NCBI GenBank assembly: GCA_964020085.1
Contig: OZ026597.1
Span: 23,113,221 to 23,177,220, forward strand
Reading direction: 5' to 3'
Origin: Micromussa lordhowensis
Taxonomy: Eukaryota; Cnidaria; Anthozoa; Scleractinia; Lobophylliidae
Length of the DNA stretch: 64,000 bases
Shown: positions 33,699-45,204 of the stretch, in pieces
How the letters are laid out: each line of letters opens with the position of its first letter
Position numbering within the stretch: position 1 is the first letter of the stretch
Notes under the pieces: generated by a model
The model's database searches: none
Seen by the model: the letters and a program-made list of their open reading frames with translations, nothing else
What the model was told of the DNA's origin: nothing
Program-made: the position numbers and the translations under genes

Positions 33699-33852
33699 GC
33701 GCCAGCGGTTATTGTCGGCCGCGCATGTGTTATACGGGCATCTTCTCGTGGCCCACGTTGTTGTTTTACTCGGCATTTTGTAGAGGCTCTGTTGTCCTTA
33801 GTAAAGTGTTTGTATTTCGCTATTATCGTGTCGTTCGTCCTTATAACTGGCG
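33699..33852 (+). repeat. 3' LTR
   Basis: Direct repeat of 28351-28504, preceded by the polypurine tract. Sequence after 33852 is not shared with the 5' side. Confidence 0.85.
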
Positions 33853-35278
33853 CGGGGAAGGGGTAAAAGGGGTGCTTACAATTGTGAGATTATCTAGAAA
33901 CTTAGTTCTTCCTTGTTTTACCATAGCACCGTCTTTGAACCCAGTGTCACTGTTGGTCCTTGGTGTTCCCCTTTTGGCCGAAGGAGGCTTGAGGGTGAAA
34001 GGAACATTCGAGAAGATCTTGACGTTGATCTCGGAAAAGGTGAAGGTTTCAACTTGCGATGCAGCTTGGGAATGGAGCTTAATAAAGAAGGGGACGCATT
34101 AAAAAACTAATACTTCTAAAAATATTTTTTGTCACTATTGTGACGACAACAGACTATCACAGACCTTCCAGAGAGTCCGCATCACTTATCCCACCTCTAC
34201 GAAGAAGACATCAAGTTATCAGAAGAACATCCTCTTCGGAAAATCGGATGGAGCACCGTCACGTGCTGCAACTAATGTTGACAAGATAAAGTGGCCCAAT
34301 GCAGTCATTTCTTACGAGTTTGACTGTAGTGTTGGTGAGTATTGCAATAGAGGTTTCCAACGAAACAGTTTACTTTTCTTAATAAATGTTCTGTTATTTA
34401 GATTTACATTACGAACCTGTGCTTACTTGTCTGAAAAGTGCCAGGTCAGAACGGTTCATACAGAACGAATGAAATCGAAATGATTTTCAAAATTAGTCTT
34501 ACTGGTGTCTGCAAATTCCTGATTTGTCAGAACGCTTTTACAGCCGAGAATTTCTTTAACCGATTAGTGATCAATAATCACGATACATTATCACTGGTTA
34601 AACCCACTTTAAATTGACAGCCAGTATGGATCGGGCTGTGAGAACCACAATGGAAGCCATTGCCGAGTTGGAGAGCAAAATGTGCATCAGCGGGTTCGTG
34701 AAGAGAACAACTGAGAAGGAATACCTGTGGTTCTGTCGTGGAATGGGGTAAGCCGTAATGCAAAACACCTTAACGTTTGACATAAATGGCAGGCAGAGTA
34801 ATTAATGCTTAAACATATCAAGTGTATCTAAACAAGCAAGTACTTTTAAAAGTCGTCGTTAATGAATAGCAGGCAGAGTAATTAATGCTGAAACATAAGT
34901 GTAGTCTTACAACTTTAATGTAGTTTAATACAACCAAGTGTATCTAAGCAAGCCAGTACCATTAAAAGTCCTCGTTACTGAACAAAGACACGAGCGACGA
35001 AGAAAACCTTTGGACCAGTGCGGGCCTATTTTTAATTTAGGCGAACAGGCCACTGCTATAGATATATTTGTTAGAGGATAATTAAGATCGATTTGTATGG
35101 TCTGGCGAACTCCAATAAATGCTTTGTCTGCAGTTGAACCGTTACTTATGCGGTACGCCAAAAAAAACAACTGCTATGGGGTCAACTACATAAAGCTCCT
35201 TTCACATGTTTGCCCAAAATAGTTTGATTTTCAGCCTTTTTTGAGAAACAACATACAATATTGTACCATCTTACCATC

Positions 35279-35305
35279 CCTCCCCCCTCCCCCCTCCCCC
35301 CTCCC
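35279..35305. repeat. (CCCCCCT)n microsatellite
   Basis: About four TCCCCCC units in an intron position of the broken astacin gene; the opposite strand is G-rich. Confidence 0.85.
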
Positions 35306-35974
35306 TGTATGGACCTAAAATTAGGGTGCATATTTTGGGTGTGAATGTTTTGAGTGCATTTATCTGGGGTTTGCTCCTCACACGGTGCAATGATTTATCA
35401 TTGCAAAAAAAACTTGTGATATTTTTTCGTCAGGTTCGAATGCTATAAGTGAGACCGCTTACGAATGACCTGCAGTCCAATTTACGAACGAATGTCACAG
35501 TGTAAATCGTAAATATGTTGTAATTAACGTGTTTGTGATTTAAAAAGAAATAGTTTACTTTAGGAGTTCTTCTTTCTTCTATTTACTTCATTAATATATC
35601 TTACATAACAGGTTTGTGATTTTTAAAGGCATAATATGATACTTGCTGTTTTTATTTAATACATTGACCTATGTCCTGAGATAACCTGAGAGGTTCTTGC
35701 TCTCTCAGCGTCTTTGTTTGTAAATACCAACAATCATTTTATTTTGCCATTTTCAGTCAGCAGTTTGGTTTGTTTGAAATCTCAACCCAAATCATAAAAT
35801 ATGTGTTGTTGCTGAAGCCAATTTTTTTTTTTGGATCACCTGTCTTTTGACATTAAGTACTATTCTACAGGGAAATTCGTTGCCTGGTAATGAACATGTC
35901 TCGTAATGAAGCGGGTAAGTTTCTAAAGAAACTGTGGTTCTGCGTCGGTGGGGAGTATTACAAGCTATATAATT

Positions 35975-36065
35975 TGGTTTTCGTCAGTTGATAATGTGAA
36001 TTGGCCACCGTAAAGACATTCGAAAGCTGACGTTTCGAGCGTTAACACTTGGTCGGAGCGAATCG
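35975..36065 (-). mobile_element. Penelope-like element terminal fragment
   Basis: Near copy of 36541-36620 (GATAATGTGAATTGGCCACCGTAAAG ... AAGCTGACGTTTCGAGCG), without coding sequence. Confidence 0.6.
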
Positions 36066-36540
36066 AATCTTTACCTTTTATTTATTAAGGTCATGATTTT
36101 TCGTCCCCATTATAACCCGTTTGGATAGGCCTGAAAGGGTAAAATGTACCCTTGGATGTACACTTTTTTCACCTCCATCATAATCCAAGTCTTGTTTATT
36201 TCTACCTATATATCAGATAACTTCAAATCACTATCTTCCACCAATGTCTGAAATGTATGAAAAGGTTCCACATATCAGCAAGCGAATATTACACGCAGGT
36301 GTTTGGCTGAGTTGTTAACAGTTAATATGAGGTTGGATTTTGTTTTTACAATTTTAGAACTTCATTGGTAACTGTGATCAGTTCATACCGGTATTGAACA
36401 CATTCGCCCCTGTCACAGCCAGATACTTTAAGGTCCTTGTTGGGAAGTCCTCATATCAATGCATAATAGTCGAACTGTATGCATATTATATCCTATCCAC
36501 GTACACAAAATAATAAGAAGTACAACTAAATATGTTAAGA

Positions 36541-37304
36541 TAATTTGGTTTTATCAACTGGGTTGATAATGTGAATTGTCCACCGTAAAGAGATTCGGAA
36601 GCTGACGTTTCGAGCGTTAGCCCTTCGTCGGAGCGAATCAAGGAATTGTGGGTTGTGTGTGGTTTATATACAGAAATATGGAGCTACGCTATTGGTCGGT
36701 GCCTGGCAACGTGAAAAACAACAGAATGAATTAGTTGAATGAAAAGCGTTCGTTGATACCGTGAGGATTAAGAGTGCAGATTTGAAAAATAAATCTTTGT
36801 TCAAGAGTTTTGCGGCTTTCTGTGCTTCCTCGATGTAGGGAGAGGCCGCAGACTGCCATATGTTGCTTAGAATGATTCGGCAGATTAAAGTGTCTAGCAA
36901 CCGGTTTAGAAGCGTCTTTCTCTACGTCGCGAAGGTGTTCTCGGAAACGGTCGCCTAGTCGTCTACCTGTTTCGCCGATATATAACTTTTTGCAAAGAGT
37001 CATCGCGGTAAGTTATACAGTAGATGACATTGGCTGAGGTACAGTTAAAATGATCTGTGATCTTAATGGATCGCTTGGGTCCCGACAATGTCTCAACGTT
37101 GTAAATGAAAGGACATGTTTTACATCGCGCGCGTGCGCATTTAAAAGTCCCAGGTTGTTCACTCGTTTTGAATGCACTGCTAACTAAAAAAGTTACCTAT
37201 GTTTCTGTCGCGTTTGAATGAAAATAATGGCGGTTGCGAAAAGATTCTACCAGTATCGGGATCATTTGATCATTTCAGTTGATAAACCAAATTATCTTGT
37301 AATA

Positions 37305-37341
<37 letters not shown>

Positions 37342-37347
37342 TGCCCC
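36541..37347 (-). mobile_element. Penelope-like retroelement, 3' fragment with GIY-YIG endonuclease
   Basis: Read on the minus strand. A frame around 37080-37230 gives CKTCPFIYNVETLSG and related residues, which are conserved upstream of the endonuclease in Penelope-like elements. After a small frame change, the GIY-YIG domain follows (36731-37003: KLYIGETGRRLGDRFREHL, PVARHFNLPNHS). Terminal sequence shared with 10184-10350 and 35975-36065 follows. The reverse transcriptase part is missing and there is at least one frameshift (about 37000), so it is a dead 5'-truncated copy. Confidence 0.8.
36731..37003 (-). pseudogene. GIY-YIG endonuclease domain of a Penelope-like element
   Basis: 90 codons containing the LYIGET motif (the GIY-YIG first strand), the conserved Arg in DRFREH, and RHFNLPNHS. 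The N-terminal continuation (VIYCIT) is in another frame directly upstream. Not a host gene. Confidence 0.8.
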
Positions 37348-37838
37348 CTAAATATGTTAAGATTGGATACTTTTAAGTAATAATCGACTGGTGATTGTAT
37401 TACGAGCCACGGCTGCACGTAACAAAACAGCAGCTGGAGGCGAAACTGTCGTGCTGCCAACCAATCATAGTGGCCGTCGTATGCACAGAACACAGACATG
37501 CGCGCGCATATACTTGAATTGCACAACCTAGAAGGTAGAAATACGTGCATAAGCTACACTAGAGATAGGCTAGAGGCTTTTTCTGTATACTGTAAGACAA
37601 TTCCCTACAAATGAATACAAGAATTACGTTTTCTGCCTGCACCTTTAAGTACATGTAGTATACGTATATCTGATGTGATTTACATACTGTTTCAAAGATA
37701 AATAGCAATTGTACACCAGCCTATAATTGTAACGTTTAATAAAGTGTTTTATTATTCCCTTCTATTCACAGCTTTCTGCCTCCCTGCAGAAATCAGCTTT
37801 ACCCCAGTAGAGTGCAATTTAATCAGTTACACTGCTGT

Positions 37839-37967
37839 AATAGACCAATTTCGATATATTAGAATTCAGCCTAACACAAAAGACCTCAACACGAGGCTCT
37901 GGGGAATAAACCCCACAAACTCTGCAGTTATTCTCTTGTAATACATGTATATCAAAATTGGTCTATT
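37839..37967. mobile_element. MITE, 129 bp
   Basis: The ends AATAGACCAATTTCGATATA and TATATCAAAATTGGTCTATT are inverted repeats with one mismatch. Noncoding. Confidence 0.8.
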
Positions 37968-38054
37968 GTCAACTGTGTTGAAATAAATTAAAAATCTTAA
38001 ACGCACTTTTGTTTACACAAGCCTTTAAGCATAACGGGCGAACAGCATCTAATA

Positions 38055-38074
38055 CCCCCCCCCCCCCACCCCCC
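38055..38074. repeat. Poly-C tract
   Basis: C13, A, C6 on the plus strand. Confidence 0.85.
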
Positions 38075-38497
38075 AAAGTGACATTGAAACAATTGCCCTG
38101 AAGGGGATGAGAATACAGGATCAGACCATCAAAATTTAATGAATCACAACATTCCACCAAGACTGATCGGCAATTCCTTGACGAAGTCAAGTAAAATTTT
38201 GTACATACATGCAATTTAATACATCATCAAATTCCGCCACATTGTCCAAAAATAATTGTCATTCTTTTGACACGTGAACAGAATTTGCATGTTGGCGAGT
38301 AGCATTTATAAGTTAAGTACGCCACCCAAACGATCCAGCGGTCTTTCAGTGAGCAAACATCAAAACGAGCCTATCGGGTCAACATTGGTCAGACATGGTT
38401 GCATTTGTGTGAGAAAGTGACAAAAAAGCTTATGTACCAAAAATCTTCCAGAAGCGGCCTTTTTTCCGCTGAGGGGAAAGTACAGTTGCCTACGGAA

Positions 38498-39467
38498 TCT
38501 TACTAAAGAAAGACTAAAGGAGTGGTTGTCATTCCGCAAAGGGAGGGCGAAAGATGGTAGTGTGAGGTCCGAAGCTACGAAGGCCGAGTTATCTCTTGCA
38601 TTATTTTTTGGCACTTATAATTATTGCTATTGCTTTAAAGAACATTTTGAAGCATATCGACTTGTTTTACTTGCCGCAGGGTCATCAGTTATATCAAAAA
38701 TAGTTGGGAGAATAATTTTACGGAGAAGTGGAAACACTTGGCAGCAAGTAACCCAGTGGTTGACACTGGTTGACGCGAAGGGCAATGTCCCTACGTTTAA
38801 TATTAGAAATATCGCTTCTTACTTTATTGAAAGAAAAGCTTACGACAATGAATCCAACAAAGATTAAAAGTATGTCTGCAGCAAAGCTTTCGGTTTGTTT
38901 CGACATGGTTACATCCAAATACTGAAAATCGCTCGGGACGACGATGAGAAGGTACATTTTCGATGTGACTGCTTACCTGAAATGAAGAAAAACCTGAAGT
39001 ATAACGTAAAACTCTCACTGTGTAATAATGGTGAACACGAAGGTACAATTGCATTTGCTAGCTGTGCTTGCCCAGCTGGTAAAGGTCCACATGGCTCTTG
39101 TAAACATACAGCAGCTCCTTGTTATGCACTTGAAATTGATTTCTTCAAAAAGATTTATGAAAGGGAAGAAAGGAACAATGTCAAACCTTTGAATGATCCA
39201 AGACGTCCATCTGAAAGGAACAATGATTCGAAAAAGGTCAACAGAAAACTGCTTGATAAAATCAAAAGAGTGAAACCAAATTGTGGTTTCGTTTGTCTAC
39301 TATCAGATGAGAAACTTGGCCGAAATAAAAATGAAATTATTTCTCCAATTAAAGAGCATTTGTCTCACTCACAGAGATTTTTGACCGGGCAAAAACAGTT
39401 AAGAGAAATCTCTTGGTTAGTATCAAGAGGGACAGCACATTGCACTTGCCACAAAAAGCTAAAGTAA
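38498..39467 (+). pseudogene. SWIM zinc-finger protein, one in-frame stop
   Basis: One frame holds, in order: a SAP-like helix (TKERLKEWLSFRKG), FNIRNIASYFIERKAYDNES, a TAA stop at 38865-38867, then SKAFGLFRHGYIQILKI, HFRCDCLPEMKKNLKY and a SWIM finger (FASCACPAGKGPHGSCKHTA; CxCxnCxH). The homology continues across the stop without a frame change, so it looks like a point nonsense mutation or recoding. After about 39250 the sequence no longer resembles the family, and the YqaJ-type nuclease usually found downstream in such cnidarian proteins is absent before 39467. SWIM fingers bind DNA or protein. Probably a decayed member of an expanded gene family. Confidence 0.65.
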
Positions 39468-39524
39468 TTGTCAGGCATGGTTTGAACACAGATCATTATC
39501 CTTTACAGTTTCGATGCCGTAGGC

Positions 39525-40139
39525 TTATCTTCTCGATTCCAGCTCCTTCCTGGCACTTCTTTCTTCTTCAAGTTGATTTTTCAGCTCTTGTATCTTTTTG
39601 TTCAATTCTCGCTCCTTATTTTGCAATATCTCAAGTAAACACGACATTTCGTCATCCTTTAACTTATTGATGTTCCCAGTTTTCATCTCCAGTTTGAACT
39701 AAACCTTCACTCTCTAGATGTTCAGTTTCTATACCACCTGAAACAGATTTCAAATCAGCGCTTTCAATGTTGTTAGGTTCGGAGACTGAATGCTGCTGCG
39801 ATTTCTCTATTTTTTTCTTTGTGTTCGACGATGCTCAATCGGCGGGCTTTTCCCACTTTGGTTTTTCGACAGTAAAAATAAACTTTATCGGTACGGAATC
39901 TGGCTTCAAACGAATTCATTGTCCTCCCATTGGTTTTATGAAGCAATAAGCTTGAAAATGTTGACTACAGACGTAAGAGTTTTTGTTTACCGCCGGGGTG
40001 TTCTCTCGACGCAGTTTCACGAGCCATTGTGGCAGCAAATTCTTGTTTGATAGCGGGAGCAAATGCCATGATAAGTCTTTGCATTCCGCTTTGGAACTTC
40101 GCGTTTGACAAACCCAAACGCTATGCAATGCTTCACCAT
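39525..40139 (-). pseudogene. THAP-type zinc-finger gene, frameshifted
   Basis: A minus-strand start MVKHCIAFGFVKRE resembles the N-terminus of THAP domains. The second half (LPQWLVKLRREN, SYVCSQHF) is in another frame, so an indel splits the domain. Downstream, with further stops, are a Ser/Glu-rich linker and a coiled-coil-like end (LLEILQNKERELNKKI). THAP proteins are DNA-binding factors or P-element-derived proteins. Convergent with the SWIM pseudogene. No introns are needed to read it. Confidence 0.6.
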
Positions 40140-41599
40140 GCATAATGACACGCAAAAGTCGATAAAATAGTATCTAAATGTCAAAACCTACCAGTTTCCC
40201 TCTCTGTTTTCATGTACTTTATAGCTAGCTAGACCCGATAGCCTCGTTTTGGCGCAGGCTCATCGCGAGCTCGCTGATTTCGCGTCCTCAACTTCGATAT
40301 AAGAGCTATTGATTCAAGAGTAAGAGTTGTATTTTCTGTTTACTAGACACAATCTAGAGTGTCTTTCAGGGATTTTTGATAATGATAAATATCAACATCA
40401 CAAAGCTTGGCAAAAAACATTTCATACAACACAAAATAACCAGGTACTTCCCTGATTGTCTATCATCAAGAACATGTTATCTCCTTGAAGTAAAGTAAAT
40501 TTTATCAAAGGGTTCCATAGACAAATATAATTATTCTTTTACCGAAGAGAACTAACTCTACTTCATTTCCTTTGAACATGGTATTTTGTTGAAGTTAAAA
40601 AACGTTCATACATCTTGATGACAAACTAAGCTATCACAAAACCAAGCCCTTGATAAATTAAATATTACTGGAATAATTCTTAAAATAATACTCTATTAAT
40701 TTGAAAATATTAATTTCCAAAATTTTAAATTCTTTACTCAAGTCAGCAAAAACAGAAATGGCAAGGACTATCTTAAGTTACCATTTATATAACTTTCCCT
40801 TTTTTAAATGCTTTAATTGCCTACTCATTTCGAATATTTCAGTTTACGTGTACTTCCGTTAAACAGATGCACTAGAGGAGCTCGCCAATTCAAGGAATAA
40901 TTATTACATGGTTAAATTCCGGTTTTATTTTCTTGGGAAACTTTTAGGAAAACTTTTCATGCATTTTTGTCATTACTGAAAAAAATAAGAATTGTTTTCA
41001 AAGACGGTCTCTCAAGACATTTAAGGGGCTCATCATCATCAACTCAAAACGAAATGTACAGATGTACATCGTGAGAAACAGAGTAATCCAAAGAAACAAA
41101 AAGCCACTACATTTTGACGCATGAGAATGGCTCATATTGACATTCGTAAATAAGGATTAAAACAAAGTAAAACTAAAGGAATTTCTCTCCAGTGACAGAC
41201 TACAACTATTTCCAACTCCCACTGATGGAACAATTTGTTTGTCTGGCATCTTGAGATTTAGACTTAGTGTAGGTTGGCACAGTTAAGTGCCTGGCATCTA
41301 GCCGGCGACAAAACTAATTTCATTATGGAAAATCTCTTGCCATGAATGAAATTGTGTAATTAACAATTTCAAAATGAACATGGAGACTAAATGGCAAACT
41401 GATCGAACTGGATCCTGCCACTATCAATAAATTTATTACACAAATTATTAAACTTGTACGCCATTTGGCCAATTTTTCAATAATTTTTACTTTATAAAAG
41501 CATCAAGTCTCCAGGCCTTTCAAGGAACAATTCAGATTCATACTTATGCCAATACTGTGGCTGTATAACGCCTCACCACTCCACCATTAATGGCCCAAA
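40140..41599. other. Region downstream of the EVI5-like gene, no gene seen
   Basis: Contains the 3' UTR of the EVI5-like gene (minus strand). Candidate polyadenylation signals read as TTTATT on the plus strand near 41435 and 40924. The remainder is AT-rich. Confidence 0.5.
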
Positions 41600-44500
41600 T
41601 CAGCTTGCCTTGCTCTCAAAGGAGCCATTCTCTGTAGATGTAATTTCGTCAACATTTTCCTCTGACCCAGTGAATGATCCTCGAGGAAAGGACAATTTCC
41701 CTGTGTCCTCTTTTGCAAGGTAAAGCTGAAAAATGGATAACATTACGTAAAGCTACAATCGACGATTGGTCATTTTGGCAAGCAGAACAAATGGCGTGCA
41801 AGCACGAAAAAAAAAAACAAGTACCAAACTGGTTTTCGTTGTGACAGTGATTGTATATGTATGCAAATTACAGTACAGACTCAATCTTTGCATTAAGTAC
41901 AAAATAAAAGGTATATACTTGTTTATTTTCTAAGTTGTGTAAGCAAATCATCCAAATTTCTCAAACTCACTACCCTACAGTAGACAAACAAGCATGAAAA
42001 TTATACAAAACAAACCTCAGTTTCTAAATCTCGTGACTTCCTCGTCAGATCATTGATGATTTGATTTGTTTTCAAGTCTCTTTGCCTATACTCTTCCAGT
42101 TCTGCCTCTAATGCAATGATCTTGACGTCTCGTGGGGAGGGAGGAGAGTCATCTTGTCGCCCACTCATCTCGTTAATAATGTGATTCTACAATTAAAGAC
42201 ATCCGTTGAAATGACTTTTTTGGCATAGGAAACAAAACCAGTTCCTTATGTTATTGCTTGTGCCTGTTGAAAAAACAGTTGCCTGTTTCTTCGTTTGTTG
42301 GACTTCCTGTGCAGAATTACCGTTATATGTAGTGGGAGGCGTACAGTACTCACAAATGTAGTGCTCAATATTAATACCTCTTCTGTTCACAAATTATGAG
42401 TCAAAGGGTTATATGAAAGTGAAATGTGGAATGCAAAGTTTAGTTGTTGCCTGGTTGATTTGTTTGATTAATTTCTGGGCCTCCTTGCCCATGATAGACC
42501 TGCTTCAAATCCCTAACACAACAGATATGAACCAGTCAACATGCTTATATCTCACAGTTATAAACTAAGTGTTAAAAAAGCCACACAAATTAACAAAAAA
42601 CCTTGAACATCGTGAGCTCTTCTATCCGTCTGTTGGCTTCTAAAAGAGCCACTGTGGTTGCCTCATCGCGCCTTCTTAAAACTACAAGATCTCGTTTGAG
42701 AGCATAGATTTCTTCCTGTTCCTGTGCTCGAGTAATTTGACCCTAACATTATAAAAACAATGTTCAGTGAAAGATCCAGCACGAGAACTAAAAAACATAG
42801 TCATTGTAAGTTTCCTCAGTTGATAGAGGGCAGGACTACTGAAGTTAGGGCTACTGACGTTGTGCTTAACTCTTTGGGCACAAATCCAGACAGAAGGATT
42901 TTTTTTCTTTCTAAAGACCAACTCCTACCATCCGCGTTTTGCAGGCGCAAGGAAACAATGGAGGAAAAGTCTGCCTGTCAGGACCTTGAGTGGGATCCGC
43001 TCTTTACTACGGTACAGTAGCTGTGAACCCTTGTAGGTACCTTGAACATTAGCCGGCAAATACACACACCTTTATGTAGAGGCTGTATGACAAGTATGGT
43101 GTGATGAGGACAGATGAAATTGTCTTAACAGGTTCCCATCCAGGTAATTGGGCACTGAAGTAACTTTGAGCAGGTACAATGTTTGTATCTTTATATAAAT
43201 CTTACTTGCACACACTTAAAGAAAATGAAAAACACGTTACCTGTATTAATCTATCTGCCAGATTGGCGCCCTCCTGTGGAACAACGACCGAATAAAAGTT
43301 AATATAATTATATAACTTAAGTTTAAAGGATAAAAGACGTCTGTCCATAAAAAGACAAAATCTAGGACAGCAAAATAAGTCACATGAGTTTCATTAACAT
43401 CATTATACAGGTACATGTATTTCACCTTTACAACGTAAGATAAAAAATAAGGACTACATGTACATGCACAGGAGGGTATCCTCCTGGGTTCAAACTTGCC
43501 CGTCCAACCTCGCATTGGTATATAAATCTAACGTTCTATCACGGATGCCGTTCTCTGATTGATTACGCTGTTTACTATCAGTTCTGTTGTAGACAGTGAG
43601 TAGCCCAGAGTGTGCACAGGTTAACAAACTTTGCATCTTTTAAGTGTCTGTGAAGAGGATTTAGATAAAGTTCTGAGCAACTAGTAGATTAATACTAAAA
43701 CAATTAGATAATTCGCTCTAGATTTCCTTACGTGATAGGTTGATCTCTAGTCGTTGAATGGAATGACGTTGAAAGGAAATAATGCACGGCACATGTAGTT
43801 GGACAGATTATTGATCTATTCGTCGACAACTGCCAGTTGTCGACGAATAGATCAATAATCTGGGGAAGGGAAATTACACGAAATTTACAACATCATGATC
43901 AAGGGTACATGTATCAATTTACTTTCTCAAGTTCATCTATCCTTTGAAGCAGCAGTCTGTTTTCTGTTTTAAGTCGTCGTAGTTCTTCGTTGTCTTCCGC
44001 TTCCTTGTGTTTTACACGGGTGTACTCCTTTTCTAACCTAAAAACAAAACGAACACAAAGCCTCTTGGCAAAGTATAAAAAACGTACAAAATGTTACTGT
44101 ACCAATACATGAATAAGCAGGATTATTTCCAAAGACAGAGAATGCGAAAGAACATGTACAATCTGCTGCTTACATTATTAACATTTACAATCGTCCTTAA
44201 TCCATACATGTACATGCACAGCACATTAAATAAAACAGATAATACATGTAAGTGAAGCTAATTTGTATCAAAGACTGCACGAAAGTGTACCTCTTTAATT
44301 TCTTTGAGCTCACTTTAACTTCAGCAGCTGCCGTCATCAGAACATTCATGTCTTTCTCGTATTTTTCAGGCATTGTCTTCTGAAAGTACTGACAAGCCAA
44401 CAAGAAAGAACCTCATTAGAAAAGGTCTCTACAATAGTCAATGAGTTAGAAGTGAATCAAAGTACTGTAACTGAGCCAAATACTCACCTTCAGCATTCCT

Positions 44501-45173
44501 TCAATGTCAAGTTCCAATATCTCCTCTTGGCCTAGAGTAAGCATTGCCAAGATGACACGAAAGAGTCCTTCCCTTCCCTAAAAGACAAATTAAAATTACT
44601 GAGCTCAACAATAGCCACAGCAATCTCAAAGTTTAAAAGTACATGAAAGGTTGCAAAATTACAAGTGCAACCAGAGGTTATGACTTAATGTCCTAACTTG
44701 CAGATTATGCGGCTGTCATAGTATAGTGTATACAGTGGTCAGTGTCATCATTGTAGTGTCCAATCAATTAGCCAGTACACTGACTTCAAAGATTGCACAT
44801 TTGCACATGAGCCTAATGAACCTGAAGCGCCCCAAATACCATCCCCAGGGTTGCTATGAGAAAGACTCTGACAGGGAAAAAGTAAAAGAAGACGGCCGAA
44901 ACCAACGTGGAGAAGATCAGTTGAAAAGGAACTGAGAGAGGATGGGCAGCAATGGACCACATTGGTAACAGCCTTATGTGCCACTTAGGCAAGAAGAGGA
45001 TTATGTGTGTAATACATGTACACTGTACATGTATTTATTATCCAACTCTGCTTCCTAGAGTACAAATATCGCACGAAACGAGTACAAATAACAGATATTT
45101 GTACTCGCCTCATTCCTCCCGGCCGCGTGAAGTTCAAAACCTTGGCAAGTCAGAAATTTGGGAAAGGAAATCC

Positions 45174-45204
<31 letters not shown>

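Larger units (their letters stand above)
28351..33852 (+). mobile_element. Complete young LTR retrotransposon, Ty3/Gypsy-like
   Basis: Two direct repeats of about 154 bp (28351-28504 and 33699-33852) differ at one or two positions and flank a single long Gag-Pol frame. A polypurine tract (AGAAGAAGAAGAAGGAG, about 33676-33696) lies immediately before the right repeat, as expected for plus-strand priming. The order protease, RT, RNase H, integrase and the RT sequence style indicate the Ty3/Gypsy group rather than BEL or Copia. The primer site should be just after 28504 (TGGTGGCAGCCG region), but I cannot assign the tRNA. No clear target duplication was found. Near-identical repeats indicate recent insertion. 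Confidence 0.9.
34150..36513 (+). pseudogene. Broken astacin metalloprotease + F5/8C gene
   Basis: Three pieces are readable. 34150-34334: astacin propeptide (LYEEDIKLSEE) and catalytic start (AATNVDKIKWPNAVISYEF), but these two are in different frames, implying an indel near 34215-34225. 34621-34747: the next catalytic exon (TTMEAIAELESKMCISGF), with correct splice phase and borders. 36358-36513: the last F5/8C exon (FIGNCDQFIPVLNTFAPVTA), similar to 3446-3583 but lacking the final Cys. The zinc-binding HExxH exon, the rest of the protease and the other F5/8C exons are absent between 34.75 and 36.36 kb, so I treat it as a decayed duplicate. The family acts outside the cell. A frameshift could be an assembly error, but the missing exons could not. 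Confidence 0.7.

Noticed and set aside
28351..33852. BEL/Pao or Copia assignment of the LTR element
   Set aside because: The RT/RNase H/integrase order excludes Copia, and the RT block style and DD35E integrase after the HHCC region resemble Ty3/Gypsy more than BEL.
34748..36357. The missing astacin zinc-site exon (HExxH)
   Set aside because: I looked in all plus frames for a His-Glu-x-x-His motif with suitable context and found none.
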